Below, piece after piece: positions 11,001-23,000 of a stretch of DNA of 64,000 nucleotides. The notes under the pieces were generated by a model. That model saw nothing but the letters and a program-made list of their open reading frames with translations, had not been told where the DNA came from and made no database searches. Source of the stretch: Colius striatus (lineage: Eukaryota > Chordata > Aves > Coliiformes > Coliidae); contig NC_084790.1 of NCBI RefSeq assembly GCF_028858725.1, forward strand, positions 34,513,031 to 34,577,030, given 5' to 3'. Made by a program: the position numbers and the translations under genes. Positions within the stretch are counted from its first letter, which is position 1. Every line of letters starts with the position of its first letter.

Positions 11001-14000
11001 AAAGGCCATTCCTCCATGTCTGCACAAACAAGGCAGCCTACAATTATATTACTATTTTAATTTACAGTTGTAGTACTGTTATGATGCAAATGGCATGTGA
11101 TAAAATAATTATCCCTCTGGGCACAAAGAAATCTTTCGGTTTCATTTTGTATTTCGTTTCAGTTTCATTTGGTATTTCCAAATACAGAGAGAAGCAGGAG
11201 TCCATAACTCCTTCAACTCCTTGGGCCATCTAAAGCCCTCTTTTCAAAGTAGCTAGGAAGGTGAAGCTGCTGTAGTAAAAAATAAAAACCAGACTAAATC
11301 ACATCCTTCTAGGAGAAAATTCATTACTCACACTGCTTATCAGTTAGAGGAAGGATACAAAGGAGCAAAAGTATCAGAATACCCTCTAAAGACTCAATAA
11401 TTTGTAACAGATTTCAAACTCAACATTTCTTAGACATTATAGCTTTTCTTGGAAAAAAAAGTGCCCCACAAAGATCACCTCTGAATTTAATGTGGAAACA
11501 AAAAATATAAGCATCTTTGTTATATTATCCATCTTTAGCTACAGACTGCTTGTATTCAATATTTAAATCTAACACATTCCTAAACTTGGCAGGTGGTTAG
11601 TAATGAGACAGAAGTACAGCAGGTTTCCTCAGGGAAAAAAAAAAACCCAAACCACCCAAACATAACCAAAACAATCTTTCAAAGAGATGATTCGCGACTA
11701 CATTTTATAACAGCTTGTCCTTGCTTTCTGTTAAGACATATTTCTTTTCAAGGGTACACAGTAGTCAGGAATTTTAGTTTGCCTTTTCTTTATATGAGTG
11801 ACAGCACTGAAATTTCATATATACATACAAAAAAAATGTTGGTTACATTTGTTTCAATCTTTTTCTTCTGTGTGGCAACACACCACATCTTACAATGTAT
11901 ATGTATTTATTCCTTCCTATACCCTGATCAAGCAGCCATACCATTCAAAAGATTATTACCCTCAAAACTGCTCAGTTCTACTTTACTGCAGATTTTCTGA
12001 ACAAAAATCACTCTAAAATCTTCTAGACGTTCTGCTATAAACTTAAAGAAACAAAGCTCACCTACTTTCTATTTATAAATACTTGCATAAAGGAATGGGC
12101 CAACAGAAATCTTAGGAAATTCAGCCCAGTCTTGCCCTAGAAAGACAGACCTGGGCAGTGAAACCAGCAAGTCCAGGGAACAGTTCTGAGGAAATGGTGT
12201 TGGGTACAGGAAGGGCAGTGAGCTGAGTGGGGGCCAGCCATGTGCTTAGAGCAGTACAAGTAGGGGTGATTCCCTTGGCTAGGCAATCACCAGCCTCACC
12301 CAGGCACTGCATCCTGTCTGGGGAGATATCAAAATGAAGTAAAGTCAGCAAGCCATTAAGGTGGGAGGGCTGGAGCACCCATGCTGCCAGAAGAGGCTTC
12401 AGGACAAACATTGGTTCAGTCTGGAGAAGACAGCTTTGGGTCACCTAACAGCTGCCCCCATACCTACACAGACAGGATCAAGGAGACACACAGGCAGGGT
12501 CTTCAGTGCTACAGTACAGGAGGGTTAAGAGGTTATTAAGGAAAAATATTTTTTCCCTCCTGAGTAGAAAGGCAGTGGGACAGGACAGGCAAAAAATCTC
12601 CATGCCACCTCCATTCTTCGAGGTTTTCAAGACCTAGGTGGGCAAATCCCTAACCTGACCTGACCTCAAAGTCTGGAGCAGAAGGTTGGATCAGAGATCT
12701 CCAGACTTTCCTTCTAATCAGAATTATCTTATGAAGGATCCTATGAAATGATGATACACAGCAATATAGCTCTAAGATTCACCTAGACTCTAATATCTTC
12801 ATAATCAGCCTTGCTGTCTTGCTTTACAGATGGGAAGGATCTACTCTCAGTGGGTGGGATCTTTACTCACCTCACTTGGAACTCTCCCCCTTCACTAGAA
12901 AAGCAGTGCAAGAGCAACAAGAGCCATATTTGCTAGAGTAAAATGTCAGCTTGGTTGAATGTTGAAATAGCTGTATCCTGACAGAGCATGATGATTTCAA
13001 TCTTTCAGCAACTTCCAGTACAGCTATGTCCAGCAGAAAGAAACAGCACATCCTTGATTTTAATTCAATCAGTTTCATTAGCTGTGTGTTCAATCTCACA
13101 GCAAAATAACGCTGGGCTAACTAACTGCTTCAGTGTGAGACATATTGCTGGGGCTAACAATGTTTCATGTCAGGTGTCCAGTTACTCATCCAGCCAGGTG
13201 TTTTGTTTCTGCAGCAGGCATCAGGGCCTTGAGCTGACTAACAGGCACTACCTGCCCTGACTAGTCTCACTGCAGACCTCCACACACCCCTTCTGCCCAT
13301 GGGCTACATTTAAGGTCTAACCATCTGGTTATGAACTATGCTGCAGCTGTACCCAGCCCTCCTCCTGCCTGGACCCTGATGGCTTGTTATACTTGCTTCA
13401 TTTGGGACTGTCAATAGGACTTGCTCCTGTTAACAACTCTATCCTGCATTGCCCTGTCAGGAAGGATACTGACCCTGCCAGTGCGGTTGTCACTCTCACC
13501 TCCTGGTTTGTTATGTCTTGTGGGGCTGCTCTGGTCTTGCTGCTCCCCAGCACCAAGAACTACATGCTGATGCCATGAACAAGCACAGATGCTAATATTG
13601 AGCAGTGCCAAAACAGCAGCTGCAGGTCAAAGGCAGGATCAATTAGCTGGAGGGCAACACTGTTGAAAGGACATAGGGATCCCAGTGAACAGCAATCCAA
13701 ACACGAACCAGCAGTATGCCCCTGCATCACTGAAGGCAAAAAATGACTTGGGCTAACTAAGCAAAGGCCACCAAATCAGGGGATGTGATTATCCCATGTT
13801 ATTTGGCACTCATTAAGTAATACCAGGACCACAAGCTTCAGTTCTGGTCTCTCTCAACTCAAGATAGATACTTAAATAAAACAGAGAGGGCTTAGGGGTC
13901 TTTTGTGTGTGTGAGTACACATTTGTGTCCACTAAGACAGTCAGAAGGTTGGAAAACCTAACATGAGAATGGTTTAATGAATTGTGTTCATCCACCCTAA

Positions 14001-17000
14001 AGAAGGCTGAAAGTGGATCTTATCTCCAGCTTATTACATTGAAAAAGTAGCTATATAGGAATAGAGGTATGTTCTTCAAAAGGAAACATGGTGACGGGCT
14101 GCAGGCACAAGCTGCTTCAGAAGAAATTCAAGGTGAATAAAGTGAAACAAACAAAAACTCCACAACATTGACTCTAGGAACTAAACACTACAATAGGTAG
14201 CCTAGAATTGGTGACACATCCCTTGAAGGAAAGATTCAAGACTTTTCTTTACAGCCAGCTTATGTCCATGCTTCCAAAAGCAGGCTATATCAGAAGATCT
14301 CTAGAGTCTTGTTCCATACAAACTAGACTATTCTATGATGCTCTGACATAGCAAGACATGCTTACCAGACAGATTTTGTTCTCACAAAAGCCTCAAGCTG
14401 AATTCTGCTGAATTCAGTCAAACCTCACATTATCACACTACACATTAAGAAGGTATACATTATTTAAACTGTTCCCTTTGCCTAAGAATTAAGCACAAAA
14501 GGTGGCAGGATCTTCTGTCACACAAACACGTAAGCAAGTGAAGATACACTTGTTCAATACTTTTATCCAAGTAACGTAATATAACTGACAGAATTCTACT
14601 AATAACTTGTGTTACTTTCTTTGCCAGTATAACCCCTTCAAATGGTGGAGGTGATGTGCAAGCCACATCCTTAAAACCATGAAGCATCCTAAGAGCTTAT
14701 TATTTTTTTTTTAAGGGGGAAAGAAAACTGGGAAATTTACTCTGAACTTCTCCATTATCCTGACAAACTATCCTAGAAAAAGCACAAATACATGACTGCC
14801 TAGTAAGTGTGTTCCTGTTCTTTACACAGGTCTATTGAAATTCTACTTTGACCCCTTAGAAATAAACTAATTGAAGTTGTGCTTTAAAGGCCACTTGTTG
14901 CATATGACACCTCACATTTTAAGCTTTGTCTCCGCTAAAGAAGCCCATCACTGTTGGGGTGTGTGTTAAAGCATTTTTTCCCAGTCTTTCTTGTGAGGAC
15001 TGAAAAATCAACAGCACAGACATTGGTCTGGATCCCTCCTTACTTCAAAGTTAATACTAGGGCATATACTGACTCCAGGAACGACAAATATACCAACCAG
15101 ATGGTACAAGAGTGAATATATATGTAGTGAGAAATCACTACAGCTTTTTACCCATTTTAAGTGTTCTCATATGACCTCCTATAGAAGTTCAAGTCAGGGC
15201 CAGGAATAAACAAAAAATACCCAGGAGATAACAAAAGCTCCTTCAGAGCACCCTAGGAACTCCATCTTCTTGCAAGGCACTCTGCAACACTATTACAGTA
15301 CCTACAACTGTAATATAGCACCTACAACTGATCAGAATTTTCACAGAGGTAAACAACATGTTAACTTTTTCTATGCTGAAAACATTCCAGACAAAAAGGA
15401 TCGCCCATGTGATCAGCTGACCACCACAAACCTCAACTTGGTCACAGCTTTAGGCACAGAGTAGTTAAGTGAACTCCAGTTATCTGCATACAGATCGTGC
15501 TGTCCAGAAAGGTGATGGGAAATAGAGGAAGAAGGGGCTCCTCTTCATCAGCTGCAGATGCACCTTGAGCAAGTGACTCTGACAACTCTAAAGCAGATCA
15601 TTACAGACTTGTTCTACTATTCATTATTGATTTTCTAATTAAACTTAACATTCCCTAACTCACAATCTTGCAAGTGTTCATCAAAGTCACATGATCTCCT
15701 TGGCCACACAAGGCCTTTTGGAAAGTTACTGTAGTTTCTTTAAGCATCTTAAAAGGCATATTCCTTTACGTCTTAACATTCTACAGGGAACTGTAAAATA
15801 AAAGCATTTTAGGAATGACATCACAGACCTTCCTGTGTCTTAAAGGAATATGTTACTTACACATATTTCCTAATTCATTCCGCAGTGCATAAGCTTACAG
15901 GGTCATTAGTACTCACGTGTCCTCAACCTTTGCTGGTGGTGACATATTCTTTCCTGTTCTTGTTCTACAGTGTAAATGAAACCAGTAGTCTTGCTGCAGA
16001 GCTTAGCTGCAGTATTTTTTTTTCCTAACACTGGTTCTGCAAGAGCAATGTTTAGATATCAAGCCATATATAATTTCCAGAACTTGTTTTCCTAATCATC
16101 TTATTTCAGGAAGCCACAGTAGCATAAACACCAAGCAGTGTAGAAGTAGCCCTTGAAATCCTACTGCCCATATCAATACTTCACTATGAACCTTCTTCCA
16201 CCTTGTCATCTGTATTCTTCATGCAAACTGAAATAGTAAAAAATAATCCCTTTCTGCCCCACAACATACACAAATAAAATGCATTAAAAGATACATTTAT
16301 CAAAGGCTTCTGAGATAGGAATATCCAAGTTTCAAGAAACAAAATACTGACTAGACATTCTTAGGTTCTGATGTTAGGCATTTTTTTAAGAGACCAATAT
16401 TTAGAACAAGTTTCCTCATTGTAGTACACCAAAAGCTTTGTTATTTACTGTTAGCCTAAAGCTTCATAGCAAGGGTGTTTTAGCATTCCTACTCCTATGA
16501 TGAGCATTTAATGTTCACAGAAACACTGTCCCCCTTTAGCCCATGTGTAACACCCAAGAACACTGTTGCTAAGGGGCTAAGCAGTTTGAACTGTGTATCT
16601 CAAACAGTAACCAGAATCCTGAATTAACATACTGTACACAGAGAATTTCACCTCAGTGAGGTCACAAAAAAAAAACCCAAACCAACCAACAAACCAAGCC
16701 CAACAAGAAATACATGCAAGCTAAAAGGATGGCATGCATTTTTCGTAGTGTCCTAAATTGTTTCATTTCAAACCCTGGCTTCCCAGGGCCTGGATTTCTG
16801 AAGTCATGACTAGCTAGTCTTAGAGCAAGCAGACGCCTGAACATTTTAAGAAAATGAAAGACATCTTCATTCACCGGCTGTTTTGAGAATCCAGTTGCAT
16901 GTTTCTATACATAGCTGTTATCTAAACTTTAAAGGAATAAAAAAAGTGGATACTACTTCTGTTTTAATCAAAACGTAAAGAAGTAATTTGCAAGTCATAA

Positions 17001-20000
17001 GACTTCAGCTTTAAGCAATTATCATGTTTAAAGAACTGAAAAGGTAGAGAATCATACAGCTGGAATCACCACAAAAAATTATTAAAATTCTAGTCTCACA
17101 GACTTAATATAAAATTAAATGTGTGTCCAGCATCAGCAATACCCTAGAGCAGTGGTTTGTCTCAGCATTATGTTGTCAGGTACAGCCTGTTACAAAGATG
17201 ATGCAATGGAAACAAGGATAGGAAACAAAGAACAGCTATTTTTATTTTAAATAATGATACAGCTTTAAAGTCAGAAATATTTCTCAAACTAGCATATCTT
17301 CCAAAGGAGTTCCAAGAAGACTACAGACTAGTCCTTGCCACAAATCTTTTGTACTCAGCACAGCCCATCATTATCCCTGTTGTACACCTACAGCAAACAC
17401 AAGCCACCAGTAACATTCCTACAAAAGTTAATTAGCAGTAATTCTTGTTATTAATTTACTACTGTGATAACCTGTTCTTGTCAGACAATTTTTTTTAAAA
17501 TAAGGTTAAACATTCATATGCAGCAATTAAAAAGACATAAATCAGTTCTATGCAAAAAAAGTTTTTAAATAGCTACATTTTGTTTGCAGATAAGTACTCT
17601 TATTTTCAGTGTGGTAATGGAGGAAATGATTAAGAACTAGAAAAACCCATATTATGTTTGTAGACACAACATAGCAGCAAATTACTAGAGTATGAAATTG
17701 TCACTTACCAAAATCTACTCTTGTTAGTATGCACTGCATTGGATGGTCAGTTGTATGCCTTGTTGTCGTTGCACCACTTTCATAACAAGTTGCACACAGA
17801 TCGTAATCGTAGCAAATTAAACACTTGTAACGGCGGCCTCGAAAATTTCCTTTTAAACATGCATCACAGCTGACACCTGTAAGCAAACAAAACTGCTTTA
17901 AAACGGCAAAAAATGCACTTCTTTTTATGAGGCAGATTTGTTGCTATTGCCTCTCAACAACTAAAAGGAGATAGCCATCTCTGACCTGCAGCTGATGCAA
18001 AACTCAATTTTTAAATCTATTAATGTCTTTAAAAGACACTCCTCTCCCAAAATTGCAATTTTGAAGTAAAATAAGGGCAAAGCACCTGAAATAACAACAG
18101 TTATAGTATCTCTTTGGACGCATGTTCTTACAGGTAACTTTAGCTGGTAATATTACACACTGTGTGTGTCAGACAAAGCCTTTATATCCTTCAAAGGTTT
18201 TCCATTTTTCTCTTCATGGTTTCAGTTTTCTCTTCATTATTTAATTAATCACAGAGGTGTTATCTTGTAATCTATCAAGTCTAACACAAATTCCTTCAAC
18301 TGTAACAGCATGTTGTCTCCACAAAAGAAACCAGTATACACATGTAGTGGGTTTGAGTAGCCAAGTTTTGGTAGCAGGGGGCTACTAGCAGTGGCTTTTT
18401 TAAACAAAGAGCTGACAGAAAGGGAGGAATTTGCTGTGCTGATGGCAAAACTGCTGCAGTAGAAGGGAGTGGGAATGTGAGAAAAACATCTCCACAGATA
18501 CCAAGGTCAGTGGAGCAGGAGGTGGAGGAGGTACCCAGGCACCCTCTGATCTGTGGGTGAGGCAGGCAGTCTGTTCTCCTGCATCTCATGGAGGTCCACC
18601 GGGGAGCAGATATCCACCCATAGCCTGTGGAGGACCCGACATCAGAACAGGTGGATGCCTGGAATAGGCTGTGACTCTCATTTTATCAGCGGGACACATG
18701 GTGGAGGCAAGGCTTGTTTATTCATGGCTGTGTGGTCGATTGAGGTAATCCAGGGGTTTCTGGAGCACGGGGAGTGGAGGAGAAGTGAGGAGAGCCACCA
18801 GGAGCAGTCAGCTCTTGTGAAGGGGACGGTCTTGCCAGGAGGCGGAGCTGCAGCAACTGCAGGGGATTTAAACATCCCTCAGTGAGCCTAAGTGACCAGG
18901 AGCGTGGAGAACAGGGCCAGCAAACAGGGTGTGGTGCAGGCAGGGCAAGCAGGGAACAACCCCACAGCCCACATAGAGAGACAGAAGTCAGAGAAGTGCC
19001 CCTGCTTCAGTCTAGTAAGATGGTGAGCCCTCGTCTCAGTGCTAAAGCCAAGGCTCAGGTGGACAAAACCCAGGTGATGGTCAACGCATCCACCCAGATA
19101 GAGCCAGTTAGTACAGACGCTTCAGTCCAGGTGGAGTGCAGGGAGTGTTTAGGGTGCTTAGGCACACGTGCTTCTGAGATAACCATGTGTCATAGGTACC
19201 CTCAAGTTCAAGAACTGCAGTGCCTGGTAAAAGAACTGCAGGAAACAGTTAGTAGACTGTGTAGTATTAGAGGGGCAGAGGTGGAGATAGACAGAGGCTT
19301 CCGTAGTTAGGTGCAAGCCTCCAGTGAACCTAATATGCCTTGGACCCTGGTAAGAAAAAAAGGAAGGGCAAGGGGTCATCGTCAAAACCCTCCTTCCAGA
19401 GTGCCCACTACAAATAAGTATGAGACAATGGCAACAAGGGACTTCAACGAGCAAGCTCTAACAGGGAAAAATCCAGCAAACAACTCACCATCAGCTGCTC
19501 CACCTGCAACAGGTAATGGGCACGGTAGAAAAAAGTGCTGGGTGCAAGGGGCACTGAGAGACCCATCTGTGGAGCAGGTAGGGAGTCAAGACAGATGTAC
19601 TGTCTGCCAGGAGCCAAGGTCAGTGATGTGGCTGAGTGCCACAGCTCATCAGGGATGCAGGCTACTACCCCTAACTTGTGTGCCATGTAGGTATGAATGA
19701 TGTCATGAGGCATGACATCTCCAGGATAAAAGCGATTAAAAAACCTTGGGGGAGCAAGTAAAAGGCAGGGAGGCTCAGGTTATTTTCTCCATCCCGTTCA
19801 CCAGAGATAAAGGGGGAGTCTACAATGAAAAAATCAGCCAAACAAACTCCTGGCTGAGAGGCTGGTGCTGACGGGAAGGTTTTGGATTCTATGACAACAG
19901 ATCTTTCCTTGGGGGCTACAGCTTGATAGGACAAGATGGGATTCATCTCTCCCATAAGGGCACTGCAATATTTGGGAATAAGCTAGCAAACTTAATAAAG

Positions 20001-23000
20001 AGGGCTTTAAACTAAGGGACATGGGGAGTGGGGGGAGAAGCAAAACAGAACAAGCTGTCCCCTCTAGCTGGGAAACAGGGCTGGACAGGGAATGCAATGG
20101 TAAGTGCCCTTCATCTGCACACTGGGCTGAGATGCGGAAGGTTGACCATCTTGAGGAAGAGCCAAACCAGGGAGGATCCTCCTGCATCCATCCAGGGAAA
20201 CCTGTGTGTTTGAGTAAGCCCCTGCGCTGCCTCTACACCAATGCACACAGCCTGGGGAATAAGCAGGAGGAACTGGAGATGTGGGTGCGGATGTGGGTCT
20301 ACAACCTCACTGCAGTCACAGAGACGTGGTGGGACAGCTGCCATGACTGGAGCACAGCCATGGAGGCCTATGTATTGTTTAGGAAGGACAGGCTGACAAG
20401 GCATGGAGGTGGAGTTGCTCTCTATGTGAGGGAGCAATTAATGTGTACTGAACTGTGCCTGGGTGGGGATGAAGAGCTGGTAGAGTGCTTGTGGGTAAAA
20501 ATTAACGGCCAGGGCAAGGCAGGTGATATTGTTGTAGGAGTTTGCTACAGGCCACCTGATCAGGAGGAGGATGTGGATGAGGCCTTCTACAAACAGCTGA
20601 GAGCTGCCTCATGATCACAATCCCTGGTCCTCATGGGGGACTTCAACCTCCCTGATATTTGCTGGCAAAGCCACACAGCCAAGCACACGCAGTCCAGGAG
20701 GTTCCTACAGATTGTTGATGACAACCTCCTGTCACAGGTGATCGAGGAATCAACAAGGAGGGGTGTGCTGCTGGACCTGGTACTGACAAGGAGGGTCTGG
20801 TTGGGGATGTGAAGGTTGGAGGCAACCTTGGCTGCAGTGACAATGAGATGGTAGAGTTCAAGATCCTGTTCAAGGATCTTTAAAGGAATGCAAATAAATC
20901 TCAGCTTCATCAGTCCTCTCCATAGAATGCAGGGGAGCCTCTGCTCCAGCACACCTTCTCCTCTCTTTCCTCACTGACCTTGGAGTCCACATGGTTGTTT
21001 CTCTCACTCTTCCCACTTCTTGCACCACCACCAGCTATTAGAAGAAGGGGCAGAAGATGGAAAGAAGATGGAGGAAGAAGCCTCCTCTTCCGGCTTCTTC
21101 TTAAAAAGTGATCGTGGAGGTGTCTAATTTGCTCAGCCCCAGAAGTGGGTCTGGCTCAGAGCTGGGGAGAGTTGTGAGCAACTTCTTACAGGAGCCATCT
21201 TTACAGCCCCTTCCCCCTTACCAGAAAAGGCTGTCATGTCAAACCATGATGCTTTGCAACAGTCAAAGCAGTTCTGTTGCACATTCTCTTCAACATTTAG
21301 ATTGTTCCTACTTGAAGGCAGACATGTTTTTAAGTTCTCATTTACAGACAATTTGTCTCCATATTACTCCCATCTGCAACCCTCAAATACTTTGTGATAT
21401 TGACTTTGGAGAAATTCAGCCATAAACATACATAATGTTCATATTTGAAACTTTAGAACATTTCCAGCAGAAATGCACAACAAAGTCTTTAAACAACAGA
21501 TGAGTTTTGATCCTTTTGATCAATTATAAGAAAGTCTACATTCTGACTCTAACAGGAAAACTAATATTAGCGTAACACTTCACCGTGGCAGGTGGGGAAA
21601 TCAGACACAGAAAACACAGACAGCATGCTTTCTACGGCTCTCAAGGTTACTATTTTGCCACAGCCACCTCATACTCCCCTTCAAGAAACAGGCTGACAGT
21701 AGCAGACATACCATGTTACTTTTTATCCTTTTGTGTAGTATAGAATGAAAACAACAAAAGGGAAAAATGTGAAATAAAAATAAGCCTTGGTTTGGGAGCT
21801 TAAATCCCCAGACCTCCTCATGAATCCAGTAGAACCTCTTTTCCAAAAGTTACAGAAAGGGAAGAATAAGTGACATAAGAGTCTCAAACTCAGGTCCATT
21901 ATCTTTTTTTCCTGCTCTTCTTCAGACCTATTACTCAGCTGCCAAAACCTGTCCCATCTATCCAACCTGGGATTCAGGAACTGAAATGCCTAGGCAAACC
22001 TCCTCCCACTCTATTCTTTCTACTAAACATTTTATTCCTTATCTAAGCTTTTAGTTTTTCTCTAATCTTTACAACAATTGAAATTCTAGAAGTTCATTTC
22101 TTTCCTCTGCGCAAACCCCAAACACTCAAATATTCCAGTCAACACAGCATGTCTTTCATTAGAGACCTATCCAATATTTTCCTACATTTACCTTACATTT
22201 GCAAATGTAGCAGGTATGTTACAGATTCAAGAATGTCTGACTTGTATGAACCCCTACTGACTTTTAGAAGAATCGTCAAAAAAAATCCTATGAATTCCAA
22301 ATCAATTGCTACTCAATGGGAACTTCTGATTTGCCTTTCACAAAGTAATGACTTAGAATGATCACACAAAGAAATACCCATTTTGGTTACAATTATATTT
22401 TCACTATCATAAATGACAAAGGTGGTTTCCTCAAGTTTTTTTCTGCTTTGTTACTACTATACAAGTACCCACATATACTGCATTACATATATTACAGCTC
22501 ATAAAAACCTTGCTGCTCACTGACAAAGTTTGTTTTTTCAATGCAAGGCTGTTCCACTAGAGGGTAGCCTTGTGCTAAGAGCCTAAGAAGCTTTGGTTCA
22601 CCTTTAATTATCAGACTTCAGGTTCTACAAAGTTTCTCTAGCAGTATTCCCTCACAATATTAAGAGCCTCAGTTTTTCCAGTATCACCTTTTGAATGAAA
22701 CTGGTCATGCAATAATACTAAACATGGTAAAACGTGTTTTACCCATTCAGTAAAAATTCTTTTCAGTAAAAATTCAGTAAAAATATAATTTGGTTGTATA
22801 GTCTTAGAACATATAATTGTTTTTGCTATAAATTAACTTAAAATGAAAGCAACATCTCCTGGGTTTAACAGACAAAGTAAAGGGAGCACATAGTCTGACT
22901 CCACAATGAAGAGACTAACACTGGAGAGACATGTGGTCCAAATATTACATATATCATGATTAATTTGTTCCTACAATTACAAGCAAAGCTAACATATAAC

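Larger units (their letters stand above)
18700..20876 (+). mobile_element. CR1 LINE retaining 5' region, ORF1 and endonuclease
   Basis: Unlike the other copies, this one keeps the 5' half. ORF1-like coding starts near 19020 and is followed by relics of an SGNH-type hydrolase and then by the ORF2 endonuclease (about 20211-20870). The 3' half (reverse transcriptase and tail) is absent, and the element stops abruptly at an LTR fragment. Few stops interrupt the endonuclease, which suggests a moderately young copy. The 5' boundary is fuzzy. Confidence 0.8.
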
